Below the pieces are notes generated by a model that saw nothing but the letters and a program-made list of their open reading frames with translations, was not told the DNA's origin and made no database searches. A DNA stretch of 64,000 nt, from positions 160,808,267 to 160,872,266 of the forward strand of contig OU015496.1 of the NCBI GenBank assembly GCA_907164885.2, in the 5' to 3' direction. The position numbers and the translations under genes were made by a program. Source of the DNA: Dolomedes plantarius (taxonomy: Eukaryota; Arthropoda; Arachnida; Araneae; Dolomedidae). Positions 1 through 11,905 of this stretch are shown here, piece after piece (the stretch's first letter is position 1; each line of letters begins with the position of its first letter).

Positions 1-687
1 TAATTTTAAATTGTCTCTTAAAACATTTATATAAACAGCACGATTCATTATGCCATCAATAAATACCAAATTACCTAGTCCTGATGTTGACATGCACTCC
101 CACACAAGGACACCTCCACCGCCATGCTTAACTGTTCCTACTAAGTTCTTAGGATTAAGTTCCTCATTTTTTCTTCTCCATACAATTATACGCCCATCGG
201 AACCAAAAATGTTAAACTTGCTTTCATCGGCAAATAAGACATTATTCCAATAGGTTTGGGGCTTATTAATCATTGATAGTGCGAAGGAAAGCCCGAGCTT
301 TCTGTTTTTCTCACTCACAAAAAAAATTCTACGGGCAGAACGCCCATATAATCCAGCTGCTCTGAGAACTCGTCGAACAGTTTCAGGTGAAATTGAAGTA
401 GAAAATGTTTCATTAAATTCTGCAGAAAGTTTTACAGCACTCAAACGTAGATTTTTCACAAATTTTCTAATTAAAAATCTCTGATCACGTTTTGTTAACT
501 TTGCCGGACGACCTTTTCTTATCTTTATTTTGATCCGATTTTCTTCTTTAAAGCGTTTTATCACATACTGTACAGTATAATGGGATAAATTAAGTAATTT
601 TGCAATATTCCGAACTGATTTACCATAACTATGATGAAAAATAATCAATTTTCGATCAATGCTGTTTGTTGGTTCTTTGCGAGCCAT
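1..687 (-). CDS. Tc1-family transposase, N-terminal part, runs off left edge
   Basis: Reading leftward from an ATG at 687, all 229 codons to the window edge are open. The N-terminal half is a paired helix-turn-helix DNA-binding region (NIAKLLNLSHYTVQYVIKRF, then GRPAKLTKRDQRF), as in Tc1 transposases that bind the terminal inverted repeats. A DDE-type catalytic core follows: FADESKFNIFGSDGR carries the first catalytic Asp and HGGGGVLVWECMS is the usual Tc1 block after it. The second Asp and the Glu would lie left of the window. No stop or frameshift is seen, so this copy may be young, but its far end and inverted repeats are out of sight. Family assignment is firm; activity is unknown. Confidence 0.85.
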   Translation of the reverse strand, partial: MARKEPTNSIDRKLIIFHHSYGKSVRNIAKLLNLSHYTVQYVIKRFKEENRIKIKIRKGRPAKLTKRDQRFLIRKFVKNLRLSAVKLSAEFNETFSTSISPETVRRVLRAAGLYGRSARRIFFVSEKNRKLGLSFALSMINKPQTYWNNVLFADESKFNIFGSDGRIIVWRRKNEELNPKNLVGTVKHGGGGVLVWECMSTSGLGNLVFIDGIMNRAVYINVLRDNLKL

Positions 688-1239
688 TTTTAAATAATAA
701 ATAGAATATTACGGAATAGGCAAGCAAAAATTAAAGCCAAACGATATTTTAAATGCCACCACAATTCAAAAATAAAAATAAAGCGCCAGGCGATAATTTT
801 AGTTATGAATTTATCCGAAAATATTTCAGTGTAGGATGACTTTTGTGAGATAGTTTTTGTTACTTTTTGATTATTGGTGTCTTAAAAATAAAGTTTTACT
901 ATGTTTTCAAATTATTTCATATAGTTTTGTTAAGAATAGATTATAAATCTTATTATTAAATGCCCATTCTGTAATATTCATTTTAATTAATGGATAGATC
1001 CCTATTTCATGGAAAATCGTAAGTGTACGAACACATTTTGGAGCCACTGTAGGTGTTCATATTCAAAATGAACTATTTCCCTTTTGGAACAAAAAATAAG
1101 ACATGAAATAATATCACTCTTAACATTTTGTAAATATTATTCTACTATTTTAGATTCCACCCCTGATCTAAGCAACCAAGACCGACTTACTGTTGTAGTA
1201 AGATTTGTTCTATTAAGTAATAAATCAAAGTAAATAGAA

Positions 1240-1989
1240 ATTTGGGAGCATTTTTGGGGGATTTATTTCAATATCAGATTTCCTTGAAACAGATAAATCA
1301 AATAGGTCTACAAAATGTAAATATGGGGAAAGTATGTTACATGATCCATTTAAAAATGAAAAATATATTATAGCTGAAGATTTATGCGATGAAACTGACA
1401 ACATTGCCCTCTATATTTCCCTTGAAATGAACGCGTTAAATGTGATTCAATACCTATTTACAAACAACCTCATCTATCTGTTTCCAAATTTAGTGATTAC
1501 CATACGAATTTTATTAACATTGCCTGTGACTGTGGCTAGCGGGGAAAGAAGCTTTTCAAAACTTAAAATAATAAAAAATTATTTGAGGTCTACAATGGGA
1601 CAAGAAAGGCTTTCAGACTTATCTATTATTAGCATCGAAAAGGACATTTCGGAAGATATAGATGATCAGATATTATAACAGAATTTGCATTAAAAAAAGC
1701 AAGGAAAGCAAAGATTATCTTTTTGACTGACTTATTAAGTATATGTATTAATAGATATGTGTTGTATGTATTTAATATAACGTATTCATATAGTTGTTAT
1801 ATCAATACTTTAATAATTATTATGTTAGGTTATAAAATTAAAAAATAAACTGAATTTATAATATTTTCTGTAATTCGTTGTTTCATTTAAGGTAAAAATA
1901 TTTCAGAGAAATTTCAATTAATCCATACGGTATGAGGGGGGGGGGATTATTCTCGCACACGTATGGCAGCTACCCTAGAAACTGCCCTG
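1240..1989 (+). pseudogene. hAT transposase C-terminal relic (ZMYM1-like) with right terminus
   Basis: The 114-codon open frame at 1334-1678 contains LPVTVASGERSFSKLKIIKN, the C-terminal dimerisation block of hAT transposases, most like the ZMYM1-type group. A +1 shift just after the stop continues into EFALKKARKAK, the usual end of these proteins, so the frame is broken. The preceding 100 bases look like decayed coding sequence. About 260 bases downstream the sequence ends in CTAGAAACTGCCCTG at 1989, which read inward starts CAGGGC, a hAT-type terminus. The left part of the element is missing. Confidence 0.7.
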
Positions 1990-3148
1990 TATTTACTAGC
2001 ACATTAAAAGCTACTAAATTACTATCAACATTTACATACATACAAACACACACTTTCTAATTTTATCTCTGATGAGATGGAGTTTGTTTTTATGAAGCAT
2101 ATTCGAAAAATATGAATACAGTTCATATCAATGGGTGTTAAAACTTATAAAGTATTTGTACCTACATTTACATATACGTTGGTCTGCTATATGAAATTTA
2201 TTTTCAGTCATCAATTATTTTTATTTCATTTCCTAGATTCATTCTTTATTGTTCTATACATCACTAGCTATAAAGTATGCGAATAAATACTGTAAAAATT
2301 ACGAATAAAATTCAATGTACCTCAATATTTTAATAACAATATTATGACTGTATAGAGGTTTAAAAATGTATGATATGTTTTTAGTGTTTAATCTGTTAAA
2401 CATTTATTGAAATGCATTCGGACGCAATTTCATTTAAAAGAGAACCGTCACTCGAAGTATTTTACTTTATGCTATGAATATATCTATCTTCTGATAAATA
2501 AAAACGGTCATGATATTCATTACAAAATCAATATACTTACCCCCCCCCCCCCCGAAAAAAAAGTGCCGATAATAAGCTAAAATGGTCATGTTTCTATAAA
2601 AAAATGGCTCCAATTCCTGCGTCACGAAATATTTAAATCATGAAATAATTATCAACACCATCACCGAAAAATTTGAAGTCCAAATAAGTGTAACCCAGCG
2701 GTCTACCAAAAAACGAAATGTAGCGCCTAAGGAAATTGATATTGGCCCAATGCAACTGGTGGTAGGGTTGCCAAGTAAATTGCAGGGAACCTGAGTATGA
2801 AATGAAGCGCCAGATAGATACTCGCTTTGGCATCCAAGAGAGTCTGCCGAAAAGTCCGTCTTAATCAAAATGAAAAACAAATTTAGGCAGGTACTACTCT
2901 TTGCTCTCTTGTGCATAAACTCTTGATCGAAAAAATTATCCATTTGTAAGTGGATGTTTATTTCATTTCTATATAAAAGCCAAAAATAAATTAATATAAT
3001 CTAACAATAGTTGATGTCTGTCAAAACATGACGGCTAGATAGTAAATGAATGTACTAATACACAAATTATATTCAACACATCATTGTCAAATGTTGAAAA
3101 TCATAATAATGCGCAGAAACAAATTGTGATTAAGCGGCTTCGCGCTTA
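1990..3148. other. No gene recognised
   Basis: AT-rich sequence with a 15-base C run near 2541-2555. A 101-codon minus-strand frame at 2638-2943 has no recognisable motif and overlaps a second frame in another phase; I do not call it a gene. Confidence 0.5.
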
Positions 3149-3466
3149 GTGAGTATCTAAAGACAGATTTAAAAATGTCACTGAGCATGGGCAGAAAGCA
3201 ATTTTTTTAAATTGTAAATTATCGCTAATTAAACAGCATGAAATAAACAATTTCCATGAGGTTTACTGTTGAATTTCACAAATATAATTATCATAAAAAT
3301 AAATAAGTCAGAGATAGATCTAGAGAGACTTCTCGGAATAAAAGTGTTTATCATTAAAACATGTCACTGAGCGTGCGCGGAAACAGTGAGTTTCTAAAGA
3401 CAGATTTAAACATGCCACTGAGCATGCGTAAAAATCAATTGTAAATTGTAAATTATCGCTAATTAA
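3149..3466 (+). repeat. Pair of ~80-bp direct repeats
   Basis: Two imperfect copies of the same ~80-bp sequence lie at about 3149-3232 and 3385-3466. Both start AGTGAGTWTCTAAAGACAG, include CACTGAGCATG and end TAAATTATCGCTAATTAA. They are in the same orientation, 236 bases apart. The element they belong to is not recognised. Confidence 0.75.
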
Positions 3467-3829
3467 TAGAAATTTCTGTCACAAAAACCAAATTTAACAA
3501 ATCTACAGATTACAATCTTTCGTTTAAGACCAAATTGAAGTAAATTGATACAGTAGTTTTCTCTCACGGACTGCCCAAAATGTCGGCTTAGCACATTAAA
3601 TATATAGATGATATATATTATGCATATATCACATAGTATAACCGAAAGATTATATTACGTCAGCCGTATACTTCTGATATAATACAATCTTTTCATACAA
3701 GGAAAATTATGTAAATTTTTCGTGCAAAAGAAGTTTTACAAAAGTGAAATAAATATTTATGAAAAGTCTGTTTAATTTAATCTTTGCCTTCCCTTTCAAA
3801 TCCATAATTCTGATGCAGATTTCTGTTAC

Positions 3830-4035
3830 TTGTGGTTACGAATCGGACTATCGATTCCGGGACGTTAGAGGGAAAGCGGTTTCGGGTCGATTCCCATCCA
3901 ACCATCACCGGCCCTCAAACGGGTACACACTACGGGATTCCCCGTCGGAGATTCGTAAATCACCCGGCAACGATACGGATCATTTTCCCCGAGCCTATCG
4001 TTCTACCGGCGCCTCCTGAACTGTCAAGTTGCCGT
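3830..4035 (+). mobile_element. Candidate SINE, GC-rich, ending in microsatellite
   Basis: A sharply bounded GC-rich island in AT-rich surroundings. It contains GGGTCGATTCCCATCC, which resembles a Pol III B box, about 50 bases after its start, and it runs into a CT/AT microsatellite at its right end, as SINE tails often do. The A box is not convincing. It could be another kind of dispersed repeat. Confidence 0.4.
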
Positions 4036-4056
4036 CAGTCTTGTGTTTGTTGGGAT

Positions 4057-4073
4057 ATATACATATATATGTA

Positions 4074-4149
<76 letters not shown>

Positions 4150-4176
4150 CATATATATACATATATATATATACAT

Positions 4177-4230
<54 letters not shown>

Positions 4231-4283
4231 CTACATATATATGTATATTTGTATATATATTTATATACGTACATATATATGTA

Positions 4284-4350
<67 letters not shown>
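4057..4350. repeat. Compound (CT)n/(AT)n/(CA)n microsatellite
   Basis: Nearly 300 bases of CT, TA and CA dinucleotide repeats. The open frames across it are repeat artefacts. It lies between two SINE-like sequences and probably grew from their tails. Confidence 0.95.
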
Positions 4351-4351
<1 letters not shown>

Positions 4352-4352
<1 letters not shown>

Positions 4353-4490
4353 TGCGCTATTTCCAGAATGATTGGGAATAGAAACGGCCAGCGCTTGTGC
4401 GGGGATTTGAACCAGGGACCTCTCGCTCCGTAGGGCGATAGTCCGATACTCCGTAGTCCGATGCGATAACCATTCAGCCACAGAGTCCTT
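4352..4490 (-). mobile_element. tRNA-derived SINE
   Basis: On the minus strand from 4489 the sequence starts like a tRNA: an A box in CTGTGGCTGAATGGTTATC, then a B box GGTCCCTGGTTCAAATCC about 65 bases later. The segment between the boxes is lengthened by a short repeat of CGGACTA-type sequence. The 3' end runs into the (AT)n tract. The broken tRNA fold and the attached tail argue for a SINE and against a functional tRNA gene. Confidence 0.65.
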
Positions 4491-5120
4491 GAGAAAAGGC
4501 TCTTATGAATGGGGCATCACGCTTTTTCGTTACGTGACGTTTCCTGCTAGTTCCCTCTACTATAAGCCGCGTAAAAGAACTTCGTTCCAAAAAAAACCTT
4601 TAGTTGGCTATATTTCACCCATTTGCCGCTTAAGATTGGGGACATTCACTGAGATGCCGACGTTAATATCTAGAGAATATTTAACAAAAAAAATGCGTAT
4701 ATTCCATTAAACTATTCTTTACCGCTTGTCGTAGATAATGATAACCTTCATAAAAGCTCGAGAACGGTTAAATGTTATCGTGAGGATGCTGAGGTTCTTG
4801 CATTGCAGTGTATATCATTTACTAGTTACGTGCACATACACACTCCCAATGAGCAGATTTCAGAAGAAAAATTTGTAAAATAATCTTACTATATACAGCG
4901 TTTTCATCTTGAATATATATTTGGAATTACGTCGTACTTCTCTATATGAAATTGATTTATTTTATTTAAGATGGTTTTTCACCTTTTTGTCTTCGAAAAA
5001 GAAAATGATACTGCATGCAAAATTAAAACAATTAATTTATACTGTTAAATCATATTTAAAAATAAGTATCTAATTATGACATTTTTATTGAAAAATATCC
5101 AATTTAACCATACTTTTCAG

Positions 5121-5222
5121 ATTAAATGTTTGAAAGAAGAAGAGCCTTGCCCATATGGCTTTTATCAGGAAGACAATGAATTTCCCAAAGAGGGAATAAT
5201 GGAATTATCTTTAGGGAAAACG
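5121..5222 (+). CDS. Egfr-like: Receptor kinase exon 1 of those visible (ectodomain)
   Basis: Acceptor CTTTTCAG, donor gtaatt; 34 codons, phase 0 at both ends. It encodes KCLKEEEPCPYGFYQEDNEF, a cysteine-poor link typical between furin-like modules of ErbB ectodomains. It is weak alone but joins in frame to the clearly cysteine-rich next exon. Confidence 0.75.
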
Positions 5223-6582
5223 GTAATTTTCCTTTCAGTTTGAACTGTTTTATATATGTAATTAATTTTTTTAATACGCTGATAATTATTTTATTTTTAA
5301 GTGGGAAATAAAAACTTGATTGGGAGATATTCTTTCAAACTAATTCACTTCTTTATTAGTTTGAAACACAGAATGCATCCTGTTCGTCTTAAGAAATCTC
5401 ACTAACTCTACTAAAACTATTTATATAATACTGACTGCTTACTTATTATAAAGTGTAGATTATTTTCTCTGTACTATTAAGATTAGTGAGTATTCTTTCA
5501 AACTAGATATAATTATAATAACAAAAATGCATTTTAATTCAATAAACAAGTCCAACAGGTTGCAAAAGTCCACATAATCTTAATTATACTATAATTATTT
5601 TATCTATAGCTATAAATTTTTTCAGTTTTGATTTTATTTTACTCATCAGTTAAGAAAAAAATGCATGCAGAAATATTAATGTTATTTCATAAATATTTAA
5701 TGTTATTTCTTTACTTTTTGTACAATCTGGGGAGCAACCCCGCCTCGATAATGAAAACCAGCGATAAGAGGCGATATCCAATACCCCATCTTAAAAGAAA
5801 TAATTAGAATTAATTTCTTTAATTCTGTTAGATTTTTATATAAACAACCAACCCTCTTCCCCATATGCTACAATTTTTTCATCATTTTTGTTTTGACACC
5901 TTCACTTTACATTAAAGTAAAAGGGGATAACTTTTCTCGATTGTATTATTGGGTTATGCTCAGGTCCTACACAGTGTGAAGAAAGCCAAATTTTTATTGG
6001 ACAACCAAAATTTATGAGGAAAACCTTTTCTTCTGTACTTTAGCAATCACTTAATGTGGCACATCCGTTGACCACACAGATACTCAGCTCCTAGGTTGAC
6101 CTATGACATACTTTCATCTTATAGTTTTTCAACTCCCATCCAGCAAATGCGCATTTTTAAAATGTGTTTCCTGCTTTTGAATGTAGGCGTTTCAAAAAAG
6201 AGAGTACAGTTTTTTAAATTTTTAATATTTCGGTGATTATTTTTTTTACTGGGATATACCATGTCTAAAAAAAACTGAAAATACAGAGAGGATATTTCTT
6301 TACCGCTTAGGATAGAAGGTCTGCAATGCCAACTGATGTGTTAGCCTACAGACTTAAATTTCCGAAATTTCAGGATTCGTGTAAATTTCATGGTTAGTGT
6401 AGCCACGCGATGGCTGCATAGTTAAGGCCTTGGCATTCTGTAAGTCTGTGCGCATGATTCACAGGTCTACAAAAAATTTGTTTTCTCCTGCCTAAGAATT
6501 TAGAACTGATTTTAGCTATATTTGGGGCGCTGAATCTAAATATGAAATTTGTTTTTCTCTATCAGCTCTACTTTTTTAGATA
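5223..6582. other. Intron, no recognised feature
   Basis: AT-rich intron. A stretch at about 6395-6470 (GCGATGGCTGCATAGTTAAG, then GCATGATTCACAGG) loosely resembles a tRNA-derived SINE head, but too weakly to call. Confidence 0.5.
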
Positions 6583-7050
6583 CAGTAAAACCTCGTTTAT
6601 CCGGACTAACCGGGACCATGGGCAATCCAGACAATCAAAAATCCGGATAATCCTGAAATATGGGTAGTAAGCAATACACAATCCTTAACTAAGAAGACTT
6701 ACTTTGTTTTGTAACAAAATAAATTACATAACATTGTTTACAAGACATTAAAAAATATAAAAATAACTTTTCGCATCATTTCTTAACAAAAAATTGGTAA
6801 GTATAGTAAAGCTCTCTTAAACTCAACAAGAAGCATTTTATCCCCATAATTTTTTGTACAATCTATGCAGGAACTGTACATTGAATCAAACGAAAGTGCG
6901 AATATTTGGTGTACTTGTAGTTACGCTCTTCTTATCATAGTTAAAAATTATTATCTAATGTGAACATTCAATAAAAATAATGTCTACAAATCTGATCCAG
7001 ATTAACTGGGGATCTGGATCAACTAGAGACTGATAAACGAGGTTTTACTG
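6583..7050. mobile_element. pogo/Tigger-type MITE
   Basis: The ends are inverted copies of CAGTAAAACCTCGTTTATC and are flanked by TA on both sides (6581-6582 and 7051-7052), as expected for pogo-family elements. The 468-bp interior has no transposase frame; it includes further ATCCGGAT-type sequence next to each end. Confidence 0.88.
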
Positions 7051-7119
7051 TACATCCACCTTTCTATCAATGTTTTATTTCTATTCAATACATTCAAGTG
7101 TGACTGATTTGTCCTCCTG

Positions 7120-8060
7120 GGAAAAATGGGTCTTCCTGAATATTTTCCAGATGATCGGTGTCTATTTATTGACAGCTCAAAGTGAAGTTTGAAATGTGTC
7201 CTTCTACTCAATGGGAACAAATATGGTTCAATACCAATTATTCACTCAATGAAAATGAAAGAAGAATATGACACCATAGCTTTGGTCTTGGAGAAGATAA
7301 AGTATCATGAACATCAATGGGTGATTTGTGTGGACTTCAATATGGTAAACTTTCTCCTTGGACAGCAAAGTGGCTATACCAAATATTCTTGCATCGTGTG
7401 CCTCTGGGATAGCAGAGACAAAGCACATCACTGGGTTAGAAAAGAGTGGCCTAAGAGAGAAAACATGGACGCTGGGGAAAAGAATGTCATTAAGAACCCC
7501 TTGAATCATCTTTCCTCCACTGCATATCAATCTGGGTCTAATGAAGCAGTATGTAAAGGCCCTTGATAAGAACGGATCATGCTTTGCATATATAGGGGGG
7601 AAATGCTTAAGTTGAGTACGGAAAAAATTAAAGCAGGAATATTTGACGACCCATAAATAAGACAACTCATTAAGGATCCTGCCTTCGTAAATTCCATGAA
7701 TGAGGCTGAACGAAAAGCCTGGACTTCATTTGTTGCAGCTGTCGGAAATTTTCTGGGCAAATGCAAAGCTGAAAACTATGTTGAACTGGTAAACAAAATG
7801 CTAAACAGTTTCAGATCCCTTGGGTGTAACATAAGCAGTATAAGGTGCACTATTACACAGCGACTTAGGCCATTTACCTGAAAATTTAGGAGACACCAGT
7901 GAGAAACAAGGTGAAAGAATTCACTAGGATATTAAAACTATGGATTGACCGTTACCAAGGAAGATGGGATACGCACATGATGGCAGATAGTTAGCTGCTG
8001 GAGTTTAAAAAAGGACTGTTGCAAAATACAGCCAAGAATGTCACGGAAAAGAAGTTTCCG
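7120..8060 (+). pseudogene. Relic of a multi-copy repeat-encoded protein (YQGRWD family)
   Basis: Decayed coding sequence in shifting frames. Recognisable blocks in order: FIDSSK, LLNGNKYGSIPI, WVICVDFNMVNFLLGQQSGY, KYSCIVCLWDSRDKAHHWV, GEKNVI, then after stops KAENYVELVNKML, PENLGDTSEKQGERIHQDIK and finally DRYQGRWDTHMMADS followed by a stop where the family normally reads Tyr-Cys. I recognise this from memory as a protein family present in many near-identical copies in arthropod and cnidarian genomes, presumably carried by a transposon. Its element class is unknown to me. It starts directly after the pogo MITE. Confidence 0.7.
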
Positions 8061-8347
8061 AAGTGTTCAGTAACTAGTTAGTTTTATCAATGAATTTTTC
8101 CTCTTTCTTGCTCTTTGTATAATTAGATAAGTACTACTGCAATATTCTGTATGATTTTTATATTCCTTTAACATTTAAATAATAATAATAATAAAAAAAA
8201 ATTCCGTGTTTAATTTTTTTATTTGATCTATGGATTTAACTTAAAATAGTGTAACGTATATTTCACTAAAATGTTACATGTTAGAAATATGCGCTCCTAG
8301 GCCAAAAACTAATCCCATATTTAAATCCAGGGCATAAAATTTATATA

Positions 8348-9646
8348 CAGAAGGTCGTTCGCACTTTATGGAAACGATTTTGATAGTTAAGTTTTATGTA
8401 CAAATGCCATATTTTATGCGGTGATTTGCTTCTATCTGATAGCCATGGTTCTTGACAATAGTTCTAGCTCGAATTTTCCATGAAAGTAAATTTTTACTTT
8501 GTACCGTCGTGTCAGTTTTACCTCATTCCTCTTGTACCGTTTTTCAAAGTCCATTCAGCATTCTTAGATGCCGTTTTCCTAAGGCTCGTATTAAAAAACC
8601 GAAATCGCAAAAGTTCATTGGAGAAGAGTCAGGTAATTTTACAGGTATTTAATTAATTGGGATACATTTTATTCCTGTTTCTGATTCTTTCTTTACTAAA
8701 TAAGCGGCAGTTGGTTTAGAAGTGTGCTAGAGGCTTTGTCCATATGAAGCTCAAATTTATCAATGTCCTCTCTATATAAGACTGGAATTTCTTCATCAAA
8801 AATTGGTTCTAAAATATTCTTCTGATAGTACAGTGAATTAATTTTGGCTTGAGCCTTTTTTTATTTTTAATTTGTCGTTGTAACAAAATCCTGCTACTAT
8901 CATGAACTCCTTTGAGAACTTTTCTGTACACTGACATAGCCATTTCGTACGGTCATTCCCGTCAGTTGATCATTAGAAAATTGACCTTTTTTTTATTACA
9001 GTCACTTAAATACACGCATGCCCCATCGAGTGTTACCACAAATTTTCATTTTTCAGCAGCTAGGTGTTTTCTTATAATTTTCTACAATTTGTTTTTTTTT
9101 CAGCAATATGCTTTGGCAAAAGAAGATGATCTTTAGGTTTAAACATCTTTTTTAACTTCAAATCTTTATGAATGATTTTACTTACAGTGCCAGAAGACAT
9201 TCCTAGTTTCGATGCAATGTTTCTTTAAGTCGACGTATTTTCTTTTAGGATAAGAGACTTCTCTTTCTGGATATTTACCTGCGTTCGAACAGTCTTAGGA
9301 CGAGGTTTAGTGGTCATGTTTTCATTTTTACTTTCAGTTAGACGTTTCTTCCCTTTCAAATTTCATATATTATAAATACCTATTTTTTAAATGCCATAAC
9401 CGCAATTTTTACACCGCATTATAATTTGTTGATACGAATATTTCTTCCCTGAAAGTGCAGTTACGTAACCTTCGAGCCATCTATCAATTTTAGGAGGCAT
9501 TTTCAAAATAAACCTTTTATTTTACATTCCAATCAAAGCAAAATAATAGCAGACGATTATTCTGAAGTTGTCAAATTTTTATCTCAAAATGCAAACGCCA
9601 AATTCAAATTAATAAATCGTTTCCATAATGTGTAAACGGCCTTCTG
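8348..9646 (-). mobile_element. Full-length mariner-superfamily element, decayed
   Basis: The left end (CAGAAGGTCGTTCGCACTTT) and the right end read inward (CAGAAGGCCGTTTACACATT) form inverted repeats of about 30 bp, flanked by TA at 8346-8347 and 9647-9648. The 1299-bp length is normal for mariner-type elements. The transposase is on the minus strand. Confidence 0.88.
8420..9500 (-). pseudogene. Mariner-superfamily transposase relic
   Basis: The frame starts at an ATG at 9500 with MPPKIDRWLEGYVTALSGKK and soon breaks. Later blocks include KPRPKTVRTQVNIQKEKS, RNIASKLGMSSGTVSKIIHK (helix-turn-helix) and LKKMFKPKDHLLLPKHIAEK, with many stops and frameshifts. The order and the enclosing inverted repeats support the assignment. 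It is non-functional. Confidence 0.75.
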
Positions 9647-9888
9647 TAAATCAGCTCCAAATACTCCGGCACCAAAACCACTGTTTCTCTGTGATTATTG
9701 AAGTAGGCATGTGTGTTTCTACCATTTTGATTTGGCTTTAAACTGTAGATACCAGTCGAATGAGCTATCCTAAAACAAAATTTGACTATAGAACTTTCAA
9801 CGAACTAATCAGAGTTAGTGTAACATTTAGTTATTTTATGTTTAATATAAAATTAGAATGGGGAAATTTATCTAAGGATTTTTTATAG

Positions 9889-10140
9889 GTTTGTCGCAAA
9901 TGCCACGACAGATGCCATAATTGTACCACATATGGGATCAACATTTCTGTCTGTGACTGTCTAAACTATAGAGGTGGAGATCGATGTGAGGTTATTTGCC
10001 CCAGAGACCATTATCTAGACAATACCAGTTTACACTGTGTGAGATGTTCTGAAGAATGTCGAGGCTGTTATGGACCAAGTAGCTTTGAATGCATTGAATG
10101 TAGAAACTACGGAGTATTTCTCTCTTCCAACAGGACAAAG
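9889..10140 (+). CDS. Egfr-like: Receptor kinase exon 2 (cysteine-rich domain)
   Basis: Acceptor TTTTATAG, donor gtaagt; 84 codons, phase 0/0. Fourteen cysteines in growth-factor-receptor spacing, for example CRKCHDRCHNCTTYG and CVRCSEECRGCYGPSSFEC. NCT, NIS, NTS and NRT are N-glycosylation sequons, as expected for an extracellular segment. This is domain IV of an ErbB receptor. Confidence 0.93.
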
Positions 10141-10652
10141 GTAAGTTGGTGAATTTTGCACCCTTCAAGACCTTTATGTTAGGCACATGTATGTAGATGA
10201 GAAAACATTTTTTCGCAGGAAGACATAACTTTTTAAATTCCCCAATAAATAGGTGTCTCCTGTAAGAGGAATGGGAAGCAATATTTTATGATTGTAAGAC
10301 AATGCAAAGAGACAAGGACCAAATTCTCTTGTATATAAACGTAGTGGAATGGAAGGAAAAGGTGGGAATTTAGAACCCAGGTGATAGATTTTTTAAATGG
10401 AATGAATAAATTAAGGAATAAGATTAAATGATAGAAGAATGCTGGAGAGTGGAACAATTTCTTCAATTTATAAGCTGTTATTCCTTTATTTCTTATACCT
10501 ATCTACTCTGTATCCTATTCCTCTGACAGAAAAACATCTTTAATGCCTGTGTGTCTCCCCCCAACTACTATGAAATTCATCTGGAAAATTCTGTCACTTG
10601 AGTATAGTTGTATTCGGATTCTCAGATTGTCTAATAAAATAAACATAACTAA
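10141..10652. other. Intron, no recognised feature
   Basis: AT-rich intron between exon 2 and the transposon nest. It ends in the 8-bp target duplication of element X (ATAACTAA, 10645-10652). Confidence 0.6.
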
Positions 10653-10961
10653 TAGGGTGGAACGCTCGTATAGGGAAAAATTCTTGTTTTCAAATTTTCA
10701 TTTCTAATAGTGATCAAAGTTTGACCTACCTATAGAAGAACAAAAAATGTATTACAAGTTTTTTATTAATATTTTCCCTTTACCCGCGCATTTACTTTGA
10801 AAATTTACAATTTTGCTGGAATACAGATGAAACTTGAACGAGGATATTGTTCTAAATTTTATATAAAATATTAGTTGTTAAGAATAAAACGACTCATAAG
10901 GAACAAAATATTCTTAATTTAATAAAAAATGCTCCAATTAAAACATAAAATATATATAAAA

Positions 10962-11905
10962 CTAATCAAAGGATACTTTAAAATTACTTTTCGTGTCAAA
11001 TTTGGGCATCAATTTTCTTGACTCAATTTTGAAATTCGTGAGATCTTCTCGGGACTTTTCATCACATACTTGCATAGAAACCTCCGTTAGTATCTTTACT
11101 GAACGTTGTACTGCTTGGGTATTACATGGAAATCTTAAAAAATGTATCTTTTCACTTCCTTTTGTTTCCACCATCGAGAGCAAATCTTCATCCTTGACGT
11201 CTAAAAGAATGGGAGGTTGGAAATACTTTTGTTGCCAATCTATAAAGTCTGTGTATAATTTGGCATTAAATTTTGTTTTAGGGACCTCAAAAACACGAGG
11301 AAACTTTCCATGATGGATCGCGTGTCTTGCTTTTAAGATTCATTTATCGGAAGTTCACGAATGTATTTTTCAGAATCTGAGAGCATCGATAATAGAACAT
11401 TCTCAGGATCGGCAAAGAATTTGTTCCGCTCAATGACAGGATCGACTACTTCCTTTAGTTGAGGTGGAAGGTATCGAGAATCTGAAACCAATTTCCAAAA
11501 ATGTCTAGACCCATCTTTGCATAACGGATGCGTTTTAATTTGGAACCAAACAGGCGCGTAAACTCTAACAACAAACGTGGCAAGATGTTTAAGATTTTCA
11601 GAATGTTTTCTTGTCGAAATACTTAACCTTAATGTCCTGTTGGCTTTGTGAACCATCGAACATGCGACAGTTTTCCTGGAGCTCTGCTAGATCGTAAGAA
11701 CACTCGACACTAATTACAGCTGATGCAATATCATACAAATAACGTAGATCCGAACTTAGATCTCTGATGATATCCAACTGAATATCCGGCAACATGCTTT
11801 CTATTTTCTCTTACACCACCGTTTTTCCTTGAATTTGTAACTGTTCCATCACAACCAACCGCTACAGTTTCTCTCAATTCAATGTTTTCAGAAGAAAGCA
11901 AGTCA
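10962..11905 (-). pseudogene. Element X protein, C-terminal part
   Basis: Minus-strand blocks in order: LRETVAVGCDGTVTNSRKNG at the BEL junction, then after a shift DIQLDIIRDLSSDLRYLYDI, then LATFVVRVYAPVWFQIKTHP with RHFWKLVSDSRYLPPQLKEV and PENVLLSMLSDSEKYIRELP, then LRFPCNTQAVQRSVKILTEV ending RKLMPKFDTKSNFKVSFD. Several frameshifts or small deletions separate them. I recognise the family from memory (FPCHTQAVERC signature), found in many copies in spiders and cnidarians and normally annotated as uncharacterised. Placing it inside inverted repeats and a target duplication makes it a probable transposase. The VGCDGT Asp could be catalytic; this is a guess. Confidence 0.7.

Noticed and set aside
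2633..2943. Two overlapping minus-strand open frames of 66 and 101 codons
   Set aside because: No motif, no family resemblance and no supporting splice or start context.
4029..4433. Long open frames with Tyr-Ile repeats
   Set aside because: They are translations of (TA)n microsatellites, present in several frames on both strands. The same holds at 45738-46012, 47762-47999, 50544-51028 and 51744-52101.
4395..4489. Possible tRNA gene on the minus strand
   Set aside because: A and B boxes are there, but the anticodon region is lengthened by an internal repeat, no acceptor stem pairs, and a SINE body and tail follow.
6395..6480. Second tRNA-derived SINE head
   Set aside because: Box-like sequences are too degenerate and no body or tail could be recognised.
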